A DNA stretch of 64,000 nucleotides from Clostridiales bacterium. GTDB taxonomy: Bacteria > Bacillota > Clostridia > Oscillospirales > Oscillospiraceae. The translations under genes were made by a program, and so were the position numbers. The stretch covers positions 27,032-91,031 of the forward strand of contig JALFUW010000071.1 of the NCBI GenBank assembly GCA_022786995.1, written 5' to 3'. Below are positions 46,520-57,398 of the stretch, one piece after another; within the stretch, counting starts at the first letter, position 1; each line of letters starts with the position of its first letter. The notes under the pieces were generated by a model that was not told the origin of the DNA, searched no databases, and worked only from the letters and a program-made list of their open reading frames with translations.

Positions 46520-48190
46520 ATGGATATTCAATCTTGTTTTGCACTGTGGAAGGAAAAAGCAGTCGATGACCCGGATCTGGTCAGCGAACTGTCCGGCTTG
46601 AACGACGAAAAGGAGATTTTTGAGCGGTTTTACCGGGATTTGGAGTTCGGTACCGGCGGCCTGCGGGGCGTCATCGGGGCGGGCACCAACCGAATGAACA
46701 TCTACGTCATCCGCCGGGCAACACAGGGGCTGTGCAACTATCTGAAAGGCACCGATCTGCCCCAGTCCGTCGCCATCGGCTATGACAGCCGCATCAAGAG
46801 CGACCTTTTCGCCATGGAGGCCGCCCGGGTCATCGCCGCCAACGGCATCACCGCCTGCATCTACCCCCGGTTGGAGCCCACCCCCGCTCTGAGCTGGGCT
46901 GTGCGGTACTTAGGCTGCGGCGCAGGCATCTGCGTCACCGCCAGCCACAACCCCGCCAAATATAACGGCTACAAGGTCTATGGCTCCGACGGCTGCCAGA
47001 TCACCCTGGACGTGGCCGCGGCTGTTCTGAAAGAAATCAACGCGCTGGACATGTTCGATGCTGTGAATCTTGTCACCGAGGAGGAAGGCCGGGCCGCCGG
47101 AAAGATCGTCACCATCGGTGAAGACTGTCTGCAAAGCTTTCTGGATGCCGTCCAGCAGCGGAGTCTGTCCGGCGGGGAGAAGCTGGATTTGAAGGTGGTC
47201 TATACGCCCCTGAACGGCGCGGGTCTGGAGTGCGTCAAGAAAATTCTGACCCGTATCGGCATCACGGATGTCACCGTGGTTCCCGAGCAGGAGCATCCCG
47301 ACGGGCGCTTCCCCACCTGTCCCTACCCCAATCCCGAAATTCGGGAGGCTATGGAAAAAGGTCTCGCCCTGTGCCGCAAGGTGAAGCCCGATCTGCTGCT
47401 TGGCACCGACCCGGACTGCGACCGCATGGGCGTTGCCGTTCCCGAGGGGGACGACTACCGGCTGATCTCCGGCAACGAAATGGGCGTTCTGCTTCTCGAT
47501 TACATCTGCCGGAAGCGGCTGGAAAACGGAAAAATGCCCGAAAAGCCCGTGGCAGTGACCACCATTGTCTCCACCGATATGGCGAACGCTGTCGCCGCCG
47601 ACTACGGCGTGGAGCTGCGCCGGGTTCTGACGGGCTTCAAGTTCATCGGCGAACAGATCGCCCTGCTGGAAGCCGCCGGCGAAATTGACCGCTACATCTT
47701 CGGCTTTGAGGAGAGCTACGGCTACCTGTCCGGCGGCCATGTCCGGGACAAGGACGCCGTCAACGCCTCCATGCTCTGCTGCGAAATGACCGCATGGTAC
47801 AAGGCCAAGGGTATGACACTGGCTCAGGCCATGGATGCCCTGTACGAAAAATACGGCTACTACCGCAACGATCTTGCCAGCTTTACCTTCGAGGGCGCCG
47901 AGGGGATGCAGAAAATGGCCTCCATCATGGAGAATCTGCGCGCCAATCCCCCCAAGACACTGGACGGGAAGGCTGTTGTCAAAGTCGTAGACTATCAGAC
48001 TGGCGTGAATGGGCTGCCCAAGAGCAACGTTTTGGAATTCCAGACCGATGCCACCAAGGTGCTGGTGCGGCCCTCCGGCACAGAGCCGAAGGTCAAGGTC
48101 TACCTGTCCGCCCGAGCCGCCAATATGGCGGCTGCCGTGAAGCGGAATCAGCAAATTCTGGAAGAGCTGACCGGCAAGTATTTGAAATAG
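46520..48190 (+). CDS. Phosphoglucomutase/phosphomannomutase family protein
   Basis: FGTGGLRGVIGAGTNRMN; CVTASHNPAKYNGYKVYGSDG; GTDPDCDRMGVAV; VRPSGTEPKVKVY. Confidence 0.95.
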   Translation: MDIQSCFALWKEKAVDDPDLVSELSGLNDEKEIFERFYRDLEFGTGGLRGVIGAGTNRMNIYVIRRATQGLCNYLKGTDLPQSVAIGYDSRIKSDLFAMEAARVIAANGITACIYPRLEPTPALSWAVRYLGCGAGICVTASHNPAKYNGYKVYGSDGCQITLDVAAAVLKEINALDMFDAVNLVTEEEGRAAGKIVTIGEDCLQSFLDAVQQRSLSGGEKLDLKVVYTPLNGAGLECVKKILTRIGITDVTVVPEQEHPDGRFPTCPYPNPEIREAMEKGLALCRKVKPDLLLGTDPDCDRMGVAVPEGDDYRLISGNEMGVLLLDYICRKRLENGKMPEKPVAVTTIVSTDMANAVAADYGVELRRVLTGFKFIGEQIALLEAAGEIDRYIFGFEESYGYLSGGHVRDKDAVNASMLCCEMTAWYKAKGMTLAQAMDALYEKYGYYRNDLASFTFEGAEGMQKMASIMENLRANPPKTLDGKAVVKVVDYQTGVNGLPKSNVLEFQTDATKVLVRPSGTEPKVKVYLSARAANMAAAVKRNQQILEELTGKYLK

Positions 48191-48194
48191 TAAT

Positions 48195-48232
48195 ACAGGG
48201 GAACCGCGCGGCGCGGTTCCCCATTTTTTATC
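48195..48232 (+). terminator. Rho-independent terminator
   Basis: GGGGAACCGCGCGGCGCGGTTCCCCATTTTTT. Confidence 0.85.
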
Positions 48233-48402
48233 TATGGCATCAACCAGAACGCAGCCGAATGCTACCAAAGTGCCCAAACAGCGGCTCTTTTTCCCCCACT
48301 GTTTTTCCGTGCAATACACCCAGTATTCCTGCGAAAAAACAGCTTGCACTGAGAAAAATCCCTCGCAGTTGGTCACTTCACAACAGAGGTTCCCCAGGTA
48401 TG

Positions 48403-50370
48403 CTACGTTCCATTCCCCCGCAGCTCGATAATCTGGTCACGAAGCACAGCGGCGTACTCGTACTCCATCATCCTTGCCGCTTCCTTCATCTGCTTTTCCA
48501 GACGGGCAATTTCCTTTTCCTTCTCCGCCTTGGTCATCTTCACGCCGGTGCGGCCCTTCCGCTCGGCGGTGGGGGAGGAAATTTCAATGAGATCCCGGAC
48601 GGACTTGATGACCGTCTTGGGCACGATACCATGTTTTTTATTGTAGGCATCCTGAATTTCCCGCCGCCGGGCAGTTTCATCCATGGCGGTGCGCATGGAG
48701 GGTGTTACTGTATCGGCATACAGAATGACCTTGCCGTCGGCGTTTCGGGCGGCACGGCCGATGGTCTGAATCAGGCTGGTCTCGCTTCTGAGGAAGCCCT
48801 CCTTGTCCGCGTCCAGAATGGCCACCAGACTGACCTCCGGCAGGTCAAGGCCCTCGCGAAGGAGGTTGATACCGATGAGTACGTCAAATTTCGCCATCCG
48901 CAGATCCCGAATGATCTCCATCCGCTCCATGGCCCCGATGTCCGAGTGCATATAGCGCACCTTGATGCCCGCCTTTTGCAGGTAAACCGTCAGATCCTCC
49001 GCCATTTTTTTCGTCAGCGTGGTCACCAGCACCCGCTCATTTCTGGCGGAGCGGGCGTTGATTTCGCCGATCAGATCGTCAATCTGCCCGTCGATGGGCC
49101 GCACCTCCACCTCCGGGTCTAACAAGCCCGTAGGACGGATGACCTGCTCCACGGTCTGGCCGGAGCGGGTTCGCTCATACTCGGCCGGAGTGGCCGAGAC
49201 GTAGATCACCTGATTGATTTTCTGCTCAAACTCCGTGAAGTTCAGAGGACGGTTGTCATAGGCCGAGGGCAGGCGGAAGCCGTAGTTCACCAGCGCGTCC
49301 TTGCGGCTTCGGTCGCCGGCGTACATGGCCCGGCACTGGGGCAGGGTCACATGGCTCTCGTCGATGAACATGAGGAAATCCTTGGGGAAATAGTCCAGCA
49401 GTGTGGTGGGCGGCGTGCCGGGGGCACGGCCCTGAATCACCCGGGAATAGTTCTCAATGCCGCTGCAAAAGCCGATTTCCGTCAGCATTTCCAGATCATA
49501 GGCTGTCCGCTGGGCAATGCGCTGGGCCTCAATCAGCTTGTCATGGGCACGGAAATACGCCACCTGCTCATCGCACTCCCGCTGGATTTCCAGCATAGCC
49601 CGGTGAAGCTTCTCCTTGGAGGCAACGTAGTGGCTGGCAGGATAGATGGCGACGTGCTCCACAAAGCGCTCAGCGATGCCGGATACCGCGTTGATTTCGC
49701 TGATACGGTCGATTTCATCCCCGAAAAACTCCACCCGGATGGCCCGGCCCGACCAGTAGGCGGGATAGATTTCCAGCGTATCCCCCCGGAGCCGAAACTT
49801 GTTTCGGGAGAAGTCCAAATCGTTGCGCTCATAGCGGATTTCCGTCAGCTTTTTCAGCACCTCGTCCAGGGGGTACTCCTGCCCCACCCGCAGGGAGATC
49901 ACCATGTTCTTATAATCGATGGGGTCGCCCAGACCGTACAGGCAGCTGACCGAGCTGACCACAATTACGTCCCGCCGCTCAAAGAGTGCCGAGGTGGCAC
50001 TGTGGCGCAGGCGGTCGATCTCCTCGTTGACGGAGGAATCCTTTTCAATATAGGTATCCGTGTGGGCAATATAGGCCTCCGGCTGGTAGTAATCATAGTA
50101 GGAAATAAAGTATTCCACGGCATTTTCCGGGAAAAACTCCCGGAATTCGCTGCAAAGCTGGGCCGCCAGCGTCTTGTTGTGAGCCAGCACCAGCGTGGGC
50201 CGGTTCAGCTTTTCAATCACCGACGCCATGGTGAAGGTCTTGCCGGAGCCGGTGACACCCAGCAGGGTCTGCTCGTGCAGTCCCCAGTTCACGCCATTGA
50301 CCAGCGCTTCGATGGCCTCGGGCTGGTCGCCGGAGGGCTTATAATCCGATACCAGTTTGAAATGATCCAT
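48403..50370 (-). CDS. uvrB: Excinuclease ABC subunit B
   Basis: [53 protein letters not shown]. Confidence 0.97.
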   Translation of the reverse strand: MDHFKLVSDYKPSGDQPEAIEALVNGVNWGLHEQTLLGVTGSGKTFTMASVIEKLNRPTLVLAHNKTLAAQLCSEFREFFPENAVEYFISYYDYYQPEAYIAHTDTYIEKDSSVNEEIDRLRHSATSALFERRDVIVVSSVSCLYGLGDPIDYKNMVISLRVGQEYPLDEVLKKLTEIRYERNDLDFSRNKFRLRGDTLEIYPAYWSGRAIRVEFFGDEIDRISEINAVSGIAERFVEHVAIYPASHYVASKEKLHRAMLEIQRECDEQVAYFRAHDKLIEAQRIAQRTAYDLEMLTEIGFCSGIENYSRVIQGRAPGTPPTTLLDYFPKDFLMFIDESHVTLPQCRAMYAGDRSRKDALVNYGFRLPSAYDNRPLNFTEFEQKINQVIYVSATPAEYERTRSGQTVEQVIRPTGLLDPEVEVRPIDGQIDDLIGEINARSARNERVLVTTLTKKMAEDLTVYLQKAGIKVRYMHSDIGAMERMEIIRDLRMAKFDVLIGINLLREGLDLPEVSLVAILDADKEGFLRSETSLIQTIGRAARNADGKVILYADTVTPSMRTAMDETARRREIQDAYNKKHGIVPKTVIKSVRDLIEISSPTAERKGRTGVKMTKAEKEKEIARLEKQMKEAARMMEYEYAAVLRDQIIELRGNGT

Positions 50371-50381
50371 TTTTGTCTCCT

Positions 50382-51083
50382 TTACGGCAGAAGGTATTCG
50401 TCAAAACGATACCCGGACTGAATCATGGAAATGAAATCTCCCTCCGCCACCACAATGTGGTCGATGAGGCTCACCTCCACCGCGCTTAAGGCCGCGGCAA
50501 TCCGGCGGGTAGTCTGCACGTCGTCTGCCGACGGAAGGGCCACGCCGCTGGGGTGGTTGTGGGCCAGCACCACAGAGGTGGCGCCCGTGCTGAGGGCCGT
50601 CTCCACCACCTTCCGAACGGAGATGCTGGCGGCATTCACGCTGCCCTCACCGATCTCCCGGCAGCAGAGCACCTTGCACTTGGCATCCAGGCACAAAAGG
50701 AACACCGTTTCCACCTTGCGGCCAAAAAACCGAGGCACCAGATAGGCACCGCAGGCATCTAATGAAGTAAGCACCTGCGTGCGCTGGGCACTGTCTACCT
50801 GATAGAACCGGCCCAGCTCCGTGACCAGCCGCAGCAGGGTTGCCGCATGGTCGCTGATGTTCGGTACCTTTTTGAGTTCCTCGACATCCGCGTCCAAAAC
50901 CCGCGACAGGCTTCCGAATCGGTTCAGCAGGGCGTGGGCAATGGGGTTGGTATCCTTCTGTGGGATGGCATAGAAAAGCAGCAGTTCCAGGGCCTGTACG
51001 TCCGTAAAGGAGTCCAGACCCGACTCCTGAAACCTCGCTTTCAGCCGCTGGCGGTGTCCTTTGTGCAGCGATGGATTGGCCAT
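50382..51083 (-). CDS. radC: RadC-family JAB-domain protein
   Basis: [65 protein letters not shown] motif. Confidence 0.94.
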   Translation of the reverse strand: MANPSLHKGHRQRLKARFQESGLDSFTDVQALELLLFYAIPQKDTNPIAHALLNRFGSLSRVLDADVEELKKVPNISDHAATLLRLVTELGRFYQVDSAQRTQVLTSLDACGAYLVPRFFGRKVETVFLLCLDAKCKVLCCREIGEGSVNAASISVRKVVETALSTGATSVVLAHNHPSGVALPSADDVQTTRRIAAALSAVEVSLIDHIVVAEGDFISMIQSGYRFDEYLLP

Positions 51084-51197
51084 AAAAATTCCCCTTGCTA
51101 TTTTTATCGATTCCCGCTAGAATAATCATAACGTCGAAACTCGCCGGGTAAGTTTCCGTCATTTTTGCGCAAACTATTGGTGGGTTGGGAGGGCATC

Positions 51198-52244
51198 ATG
51201 GAAGAACTGAAAGGTGCGCCGGACTTGCTTAACCTGATGGTTCAGCCCGGTTTTTATGTAGAAAACTTCAAAATTGTACAGCTAAACGCCGCCGCGGAGG
51301 GTCTCCTGCTGTGCCCGGGTATGGATATCCGTCCTCTTATTGATTCTGGCCTCGAAGAATACGCCTCTTTTCAGGGCGGTTGTCTTTACCTTCGGCTGAG
51401 ATTAACGCAAACTGCCATCGGGGCCAGTATTGTCAAGCAGAATGGCATGGATGTCTTTCTTCTGGATACTCAGGAGTGTGACAGTGCGCTGCAGGCGCTG
51501 AGTCTTGCCGCTCGGGAGCTTCGGGGGCCGCTGGCAGCGATTACCGCAAGCGCCGATGCTCTGCAGGGAGAGGACGCACAGCTGGCACTCCTGAATCGGG
51601 GCATCCACCAGCTGCTGCGCATCCTCGGCAATATGTCCGACGCCGGACGCAGACCTTCTGCCGCCCAGCAGGAAACAACAGAAATAAACGCTCTGCTCTC
51701 GGAGGTTTTGGAAAAAGCCGCCATCCTCGCTGAGGCCGCCGGTGTGACGATCCGTTATCAGGGACTGGAACAGCCGGTATGGTGCCTTGCTGACCGGGAG
51801 CAGCTGGAACGGGCAGTGCTGAATCTCATTTCCAATGCTCTGAAGTTTTCGCCGTCCGGCGGAAGTGTCGATGTCAGTCTGACAAGAAGCGGCAAAATGC
51901 TCCGTTTTAGCATACGGGATAACGGCCCCGGCTTCGCCCAGAATCTGCTGGGCAGCGTGTTCAATCGCTATCTGCGCCAGCCCTGCATTGAGGAAGGCCG
52001 GTATGGACTGGGGCTTGGCATGGTGCTGGTACGCACCGCCGCTGCCTGTCATGGCGGAGCCGTTCTGATCGACCAGCCGGACGGCAGCGGGGCACGGGTC
52101 ACCATGACCATGGCAATCCGGCAGAATACCTCCGGCATGCTGCGCTCCCCTGTTCTTCGGGTGGATTATGCCGGCGAACAGGATCATACGCTGGTGGAGC
52201 TGTCGGACTGTCTGCCTGCCGATTTGTACAAGAAAGAAACCTGA
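51198..52244 (+). CDS. Histidine-kinase-like protein (orphan HATPase protein)
   Basis: LERAVLNLISNALKFSPSGG (N box), RDNGPGF, GRYGLGLGMVLVRTAA (G boxes); H-box region reads AARELRGPL. Confidence 0.85.
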   Translation: MEELKGAPDLLNLMVQPGFYVENFKIVQLNAAAEGLLLCPGMDIRPLIDSGLEEYASFQGGCLYLRLRLTQTAIGASIVKQNGMDVFLLDTQECDSALQALSLAARELRGPLAAITASADALQGEDAQLALLNRGIHQLLRILGNMSDAGRRPSAAQQETTEINALLSEVLEKAAILAEAAGVTIRYQGLEQPVWCLADREQLERAVLNLISNALKFSPSGGSVDVSLTRSGKMLRFSIRDNGPGFAQNLLGSVFNRYLRQPCIEEGRYGLGLGMVLVRTAAACHGGAVLIDQPDGSGARVTMTMAIRQNTSGMLRSPVLRVDYAGEQDHTLVELSDCLPADLYKKET

Positions 52245-52275
52245 AACCCTTCCCGGCCCGATTGGGGTCGGGAAT

Positions 52276-52337
52276 TTTCAATTCGTCCCGAAGGGACACC
52301 GTCATTGTCAACTGTCAACTGTCAATTGTCAACTATC
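52276..52337. repeat. Partial heptamer-arm element (core hairpin plus one arm) at uvrA 3' end
   Basis: CGTCCCGAAGGGACACCGT; CATTGTC/AACTGTC/AACTGTC/AATTGTC/AACTATC. Confidence 0.88.
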
Positions 52338-55159
52338 TCAAGATACTTCTTCAAATATTGCCCCGTATAGCTTTCCTCCACCTTTGCCACTTCCTCCGGG
52401 GTGCCGGTGGCCACAATATAGCCGCCGCCGTCGCCGCCCTCGGGGCCAAGGTCTATGATATGGTCGGCGGTTTTGATCACGTCCAGATTGTGCTCGATGA
52501 CCAGCACGGTGTTGCCCGCGTCCACCAATTTTTGCAGCACCTCGATGAGCTTTTGAACATCCGCCGAGTGCAGGCCGGTGGTGGGCTCGTCCAGAATATA
52601 GATGGTCTTTCCTGTGGCGACTCTGGCAAGCTCCGTTGCCAGCTTCACCCGCTGGGCTTCGCCGCCGGACAGAGTGGTGCTGGACTGGCCCAGCTTCACA
52701 TAGCCAAGGCCAACCTCCACCAGCGTCTGGGCTTTTCTGCGGATTTTCGGCAGATTTTCGAAGAAATCCACCGCTTCCTCGGCGGTCATGTCCAGAACCT
52801 GAGCGATATTTTTGCCTTTGTAGAGGACTTCCAGCGTCTCCCGGTTATATCTTGCGCCATGGCAGACCTCGCAGGGCACATACACGTCCGCAAGGAAGTG
52901 CATCTCAATCTTCACCAGGCCGTCGCCGGAGCAGGCCTCGCACCGGCCGCCCTTGACGTTGAAGCTGAACCGACCGGGGCCGTAGCCGCGGATTTTGGCA
53001 TCGTTTGTGGAGGCAAACAGATCCCGGATGTCGTTGAACAGGCCGGTGTAGGTGGCCGGATTGGAGCGGGGGGTTCTGCCAATGGGGCTTTGGTCGATGT
53101 CGATGACCTTGTCCAAGTGTTCGATGCCCTCCACACACCGGCAGGCGCCGGGGCGGGTGCGGGCGTGGTTCAGCCTGCCCAGCAGGGTCTTATTCAGCAC
53201 TTCATTCACAAGGCTGGACTTGCCGGAGCCGGACACGCCGGTGACACAGGTCAGGGTTCCCAGCGGAATCTCCACATCCACGTTTTTCAGGTTGTTCTCC
53301 GTGGCCCCACAGATTTTGAGGGATTTTCCGTTCCCAGCCCGGCGGGTGGCGGGCACGGGAATTTTTTTCGCCCCGGACAGGTACTGGCCGGTAATGGAAG
53401 CCGGGTTAGCGATAATTTCGTCCACCGTTCCCGCGGCAACGATCTGGCCGCCGTGGCTGCCCGCGCCGGGGCCTACGTCCACAATGAAGTCCGCCGCACG
53501 CATGGTGTCCTCGTCGTGCTCCACCACGATCAGGGTGTTGCCGATATCCCGCAGATGCTTGAGGGTTCCCAGGAGCTTATCGTTGTCCCGCTGGTGCAGA
53601 CCGATGGAAGGCTCGTCCAGAATGTAGAGCACCCCCATAAGGGAGGAGCCGATCTGGGTTGCCAGCCGGATGCGCTGGCTTTCGCCGCCGGACAGGGTGC
53701 CGGAGGCACGGGACAGGGTCAGATAGCTCAGGCCCACGTCCGACAAAAATTGCAGCCTGGAGCGGATTTCCTTCACAATCTGCTCGGCAATCACCGCCAT
53801 ATTCCCTTCCAAACGGAGGTTTTTCATAAATTCCAGCTCGTCCCGGATGCTCATGCGGCAGAAGTCCATAATACCGATGCCGCCCACGGTCACGGCCCGG
53901 GCAATCTCGGAAAGTCGGTCGCCGCCGCACTGGGGACAGGGGGCGCTGGACATGCACTCCTCCAGCTCCTTCCGGGCCGCGTCGGACTGAGTCTCCCGGA
54001 ATCGGCGGGAGATGTTGTTGAGGATGCCCTCAAAGGGCTGCTCCAGCACGCCCATACCGTTTCCCCGGTTGTAGGTCATCCGCAGCTTTTCGCCCTTGGT
54101 GCCGTAGAGGATGATATCCATCACATCCCGGGGAAGCTCCTTGACCGGCACGGTCAGGGAGAAGTGGTATTTCTGAGCCAGGGCTTCAAAATACATGCGA
54201 AAAATGGAGTCCGTCCGGGCGCTCTGCCAGCCGGAGGCCTGAATGGCCCCGTCCAGAATGGATTTTTCCTTGTCGGGAATCACTAAGTCTTCGTCTGCCA
54301 CCAACTGGAAGCCCAGACCCATACAGCTGGGACAGGCACCGCTGGGGTTGTTGAAGGAGAACATCCTCGGTTCCAGTTCCGACAGGCTCACCCCGCAGTA
54401 CTCGCAGGCGTAGTTCTGGGAAAAGCTCAGCTCTTCCCCTGTTTTGGGCAACTCGATGGTGACAAGACCCCCCGAGTGTGAACAGGCCGTCTCGATGGAG
54501 TCCGTCAGCCGGCGGCGCAGGCCCTCCTTCAGGACAAGGCGGTCAACAACCAATTCGATGGTATGCTTCTTATTCTTTTCACAGGCGATTTCTTCCGTCA
54601 GATCGTACTGAATGCCGTCCACCCGAACCCGGGCGAAGCCGGACTTTTTGGCATCCTCAAAGACCTTCTTATGCTCGCCCTTTTTCCCCCGGATAATGGG
54701 CGACAGCACCAGAAACCGGGTGCCCTCCCCCAGGGCTTCCACCCGGTCAACGATCTGGTCGATGGTCTGGCGGCGAATCTCCTTGCCGCACTTCGGGCAG
54801 TGGGGCACGCCCACTCTGGCCCACAGCAGACGAAGATAATCGTAGATTTCCGTCACCGTGCCTACGGTGGAGCGGGGATTCTTGGAGGTAGTCTTCTGGT
54901 CGATGGAGATGGCGGGAGACAGGCCGTCGATGGCGTCCACGTCGGGCTTGTCCATCTGGCCTAAAAACTGGCGGGCGTAGGAAGAAAGGCTCTCCACATA
55001 CCGCCGCTGGCCCTCGGCATAGATTGTATCAAAGGCAAGGCTGGACTTGCCGGAGCCGGACAGGCCGGTGAACACCACCAGCTTGTCCCTGGGGATGGTA
55101 AGATTCACATTTTTCAGGTTGTTCTCTCTGGCGCCCTGAATCCGAATGGTATCGTTCAT
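52322..55159 (-). CDS. uvrA: Excinuclease ABC subunit A
   Basis: [69 protein letters not shown]. Confidence 0.98.
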   Translation of the reverse strand: MNDTIRIQGARENNLKNVNLTIPRDKLVVFTGLSGSGKSSLAFDTIYAEGQRRYVESLSSYARQFLGQMDKPDVDAIDGLSPAISIDQKTTSKNPRSTVGTVTEIYDYLRLLWARVGVPHCPKCGKEIRRQTIDQIVDRVEALGEGTRFLVLSPIIRGKKGEHKKVFEDAKKSGFARVRVDGIQYDLTEEIACEKNKKHTIELVVDRLVLKEGLRRRLTDSIETACSHSGGLVTIELPKTGEELSFSQNYACEYCGVSLSELEPRMFSFNNPSGACPSCMGLGFQLVADEDLVIPDKEKSILDGAIQASGWQSARTDSIFRMYFEALAQKYHFSLTVPVKELPRDVMDIILYGTKGEKLRMTYNRGNGMGVLEQPFEGILNNISRRFRETQSDAARKELEECMSSAPCPQCGGDRLSEIARAVTVGGIGIMDFCRMSIRDELEFMKNLRLEGNMAVIAEQIVKEIRSRLQFLSDVGLSYLTLSRASGTLSGGESQRIRLATQIGSSLMGVLYILDEPSIGLHQRDNDKLLGTLKHLRDIGNTLIVVEHDEDTMRAADFIVDVGPGAGSHGGQIVAAGTVDEIIANPASITGQYLSGAKKIPVPATRRAGNGKSLKICGATENNLKNVDVEIPLGTLTCVTGVSGSGKSSLVNEVLNKTLLGRLNHARTRPGACRCVEGIEHLDKVIDIDQSPIGRTPRSNPATYTGLFNDIRDLFASTNDAKIRGYGPGRFSFNVKGGRCEACSGDGLVKIEMHFLADVYVPCEVCHGARYNRETLEVLYKGKNIAQVLDMTAEEAVDFFENLPKIRRKAQTLVEVGLGYVKLGQSSTTLSGGEAQRVKLATELARVATGKTIYILDEPTTGLHSADVQKLIEVLQKLVDAGNTVLVIEHNLDVIKTADHIIDLGPEGGDGGGYIVATGTPEEVAKVEESYTGQYLKKYLEIVDN

Positions 55160-55345
55160 AGGGTTCTCCTTGGTCATAATAGCTTTCCTGTTAGTATACC
55201 ACATTTTTCGCAAACACTCAAGATGTTTTTCAAACAAAATTTCGTTTTACAGACAGAAAGTCCGCCTATTTAGCGGGGTGTTCGTAAGACAGTTAAATTC
55301 CAAAATCTGAAAACCACTGGTTTTCGAGGGACGGCGTGGCTTCGG

Positions 55346-57064
55346 TCACGCCGTTTCTTCTTTCAGAAGTTCGTCCAGAGGGATGAATCCGATGCCGTCA
55401 TACTGGATATGGATGTGCTGGGTGCGCTTGCCGTTGATTTTGACCGGGGCATCCACATAGATTGCCTTTACCAGCTCTCTCAGAGCATAGGGGTCAAGCT
55501 CCTCGATGCCCACATACTTGTGCGCTTTCTGGATGAACTTCTCAATATTTTCATTCTGTCGCTGCTGTACTTCCAAATCCTTCCGGAGCGTGATGACTTC
55601 CGTTTCCAGCTGCTTCTGTTCGGCTTCGTAGGTCTGACTCATCATGTCAAAGCGTTCGTCACTCAGCTTGCCCTTGGCATTGTCCTCGTAAATCTTAATG
55701 AACAGCCGTTTCAGTTCGGAAATCCGCTTTTCAATCCGCTCCAACTGCTTCCGGGCGATTTTCATTTTCTCAGAGGATTCTACCCGCAGGTGCTGCTCCA
55801 TGACGGAGATAAAGTGCTGCTGATGCCGCAGAATATAGCCGGTGACCAGCTGAATGTGCCGCAGAACCAGATGGTTCAGAACCTTTTCCCGGATGAAGTG
55901 GGCACTGCACTTTTCCTTGTGCTTCCAATGCAGAGAACACTCGAAGAAGGCGCCTTCCGGCTTGTAATTGTTGGTTGCGCCGTAGTAGAGCTTTTCCCCA
56001 CAGTCAGAACAGAATACCAAGCCGGAGAACATACTGGTTCTGCCGGTTTTTGTTTTGCGGTGCCGCTGTTCCCGAATCTGCTGAACCTTCTTGAACACTT
56101 CTTCTGAAACAATGGCTTCGTGGGTATCATAGAAAATAGCCATGTCCTCTTCAGAATTGTGCCGCTTCTTTTTGTCCCAGATGGAATTGGTGTAGGTCTT
56201 AAAATTAACCGTACACCCGGTGTATTCCCTCCGCTCCAAAAGATGAACCACGGTGCTGCTGTGCCATCCGCATGGATCTTCCGGTACAGCGTTGGTTGGA
56301 TTTCTGCCATGACTTTTCTGGTATACAGTGGGAGTCGGCACCTTTTCCGCTTTCAACTGGTTGGCAATCTGCGAAGGTCCTCGCCCTTCCATGCACAAGT
56401 CAAAGATGTGCTTCACAACCTTGGCGGCTTCCGGGTCAATGATCCAGTGCTTCGGATTCTCAGGGTCCTTCACATAACCATAGGGAACATTGGTCGTCAA
56501 TGGAACGCCCCGTTCGCCCTTTGCCTTGTTGACTGCCCGGATTTTTCGGCTGGTGTCACGGGCATAGAACTCGTTGAACCAGTTCTTGATTCCGGCGAAG
56601 TCATTGTTGACGCTGTTAGGATCGGCGGAATCGAAATCGTCGTTGATGGCAATGAAGCGAACGTCGTTCTGGGGGAAGGTGAAGTTGGTGTACAGTCCGG
56701 TCAGCGCAGAGTTTCTGCCCAGTCTGGAAAGGTCTTTGCAGAGGATAATCCCCACCTTGCCGGATTCCACCTGTTCCAGCATACTCTGAAAGCCGGGGCG
56801 GTCATAATTCGTACCGCTGAAACCGTCATCCACGAAGAATACCGGGTTCGGGAAATGATGCTCTTTGGCATACTGCAAAAGAATGGATTTCTGATTTTCG
56901 ATGGACAGAGATTCGCCCATCCGCTCGTCCTCCTGAGACAGCCTGCAATAAAGGGCGGTGATTTTTTCGGTTGCTCCTAACATTTCTGTTTCCTCCTTCG
57001 ATGGAGCAACTGTCAGTACAGGATTGGTTGGCTCTATTGTATCAAAATTCGTGGTATTTGTCAT
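55346..57064 (-). CDS. Large serine recombinase (TnpX/TndX-like)
   Basis: ALYCRLSQEDERMGESLSIENQK catalytic Ser; KDLSRLGRN; zinc-ribbon CSDCGEKLYYG...C..H; coiled-coil C-terminus. Confidence 0.95.
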   Translation of the reverse strand: MTNTTNFDTIEPTNPVLTVAPSKEETEMLGATEKITALYCRLSQEDERMGESLSIENQKSILLQYAKEHHFPNPVFFVDDGFSGTNYDRPGFQSMLEQVESGKVGIILCKDLSRLGRNSALTGLYTNFTFPQNDVRFIAINDDFDSADPNSVNNDFAGIKNWFNEFYARDTSRKIRAVNKAKGERGVPLTTNVPYGYVKDPENPKHWIIDPEAAKVVKHIFDLCMEGRGPSQIANQLKAEKVPTPTVYQKSHGRNPTNAVPEDPCGWHSSTVVHLLERREYTGCTVNFKTYTNSIWDKKKRHNSEEDMAIFYDTHEAIVSEEVFKKVQQIREQRHRKTKTGRTSMFSGLVFCSDCGEKLYYGATNNYKPEGAFFECSLHWKHKEKCSAHFIREKVLNHLVLRHIQLVTGYILRHQQHFISVMEQHLRVESSEKMKIARKQLERIEKRISELKRLFIKIYEDNAKGKLSDERFDMMSQTYEAEQKQLETEVITLRKDLEVQQRQNENIEKFIQKAHKYVGIEELDPYALRELVKAIYVDAPVKINGKRTQHIHIQYDGIGFIPLDELLKEETA

Positions 57065-57360
57065 TGGGTATCCTCCACTTTTTCTGTAAACTTTTTGGCG
57101 GCGATGCGTTCCAGCTTGCGGGTTAGGCTTTCCGTTCCCTCAAAGCTGCCGGTGACGGTGTAAACTGTCCCGGAAATTTCTTCCGTGATGGTAAGCTGGG
57201 GAATCCAGTAGGCGGAGAGATTTTTCACATGGATTCGACCGTTCTCATCGAACCAGTAATTTCCACACCGCTGTTTTTCGGATTGGTGGGAGAAACGGTA
57301 TTCGGGAGCAGCGTTCTCTGCTTTCGTCAATGATGTGACTTCTGATTTTTGCTCTTTCAT
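57061..57360 (-). CDS. TnpW-like transposon protein
   Basis: ITEEISGTVYTVTGSFEGTESLTRKLERIAAKKF; ATGA overlap with recombinase gene. Confidence 0.7.
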   Translation of the reverse strand: MKEQKSEVTSLTKAENAAPEYRFSHQSEKQRCGNYWFDENGRIHVKNLSAYWIPQLTITEEISGTVYTVTGSFEGTESLTRKLERIAAKKFTEKVEDTQ

Positions 57361-57398
57361 AAAATGCGTCCTTTCTTTTGATTGACAGAATGAAGGAA

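Noticed and set aside
46910-48376. 488-aa minus-strand ORF opposite the phosphohexomutase gene
   Set aside because: Antisense shadow ORF; the sense strand has clear family motifs.
52262-54286. 674-aa plus-strand ORF opposite uvrA
   Set aside because: Antisense shadow of a highly conserved gene; low-complexity G/A/V-rich translation.
55238-55330. Defined attL of the integrative element
   Set aside because: Without the right end inside the window no core duplication can be identified; only an approximate boundary is claimed.
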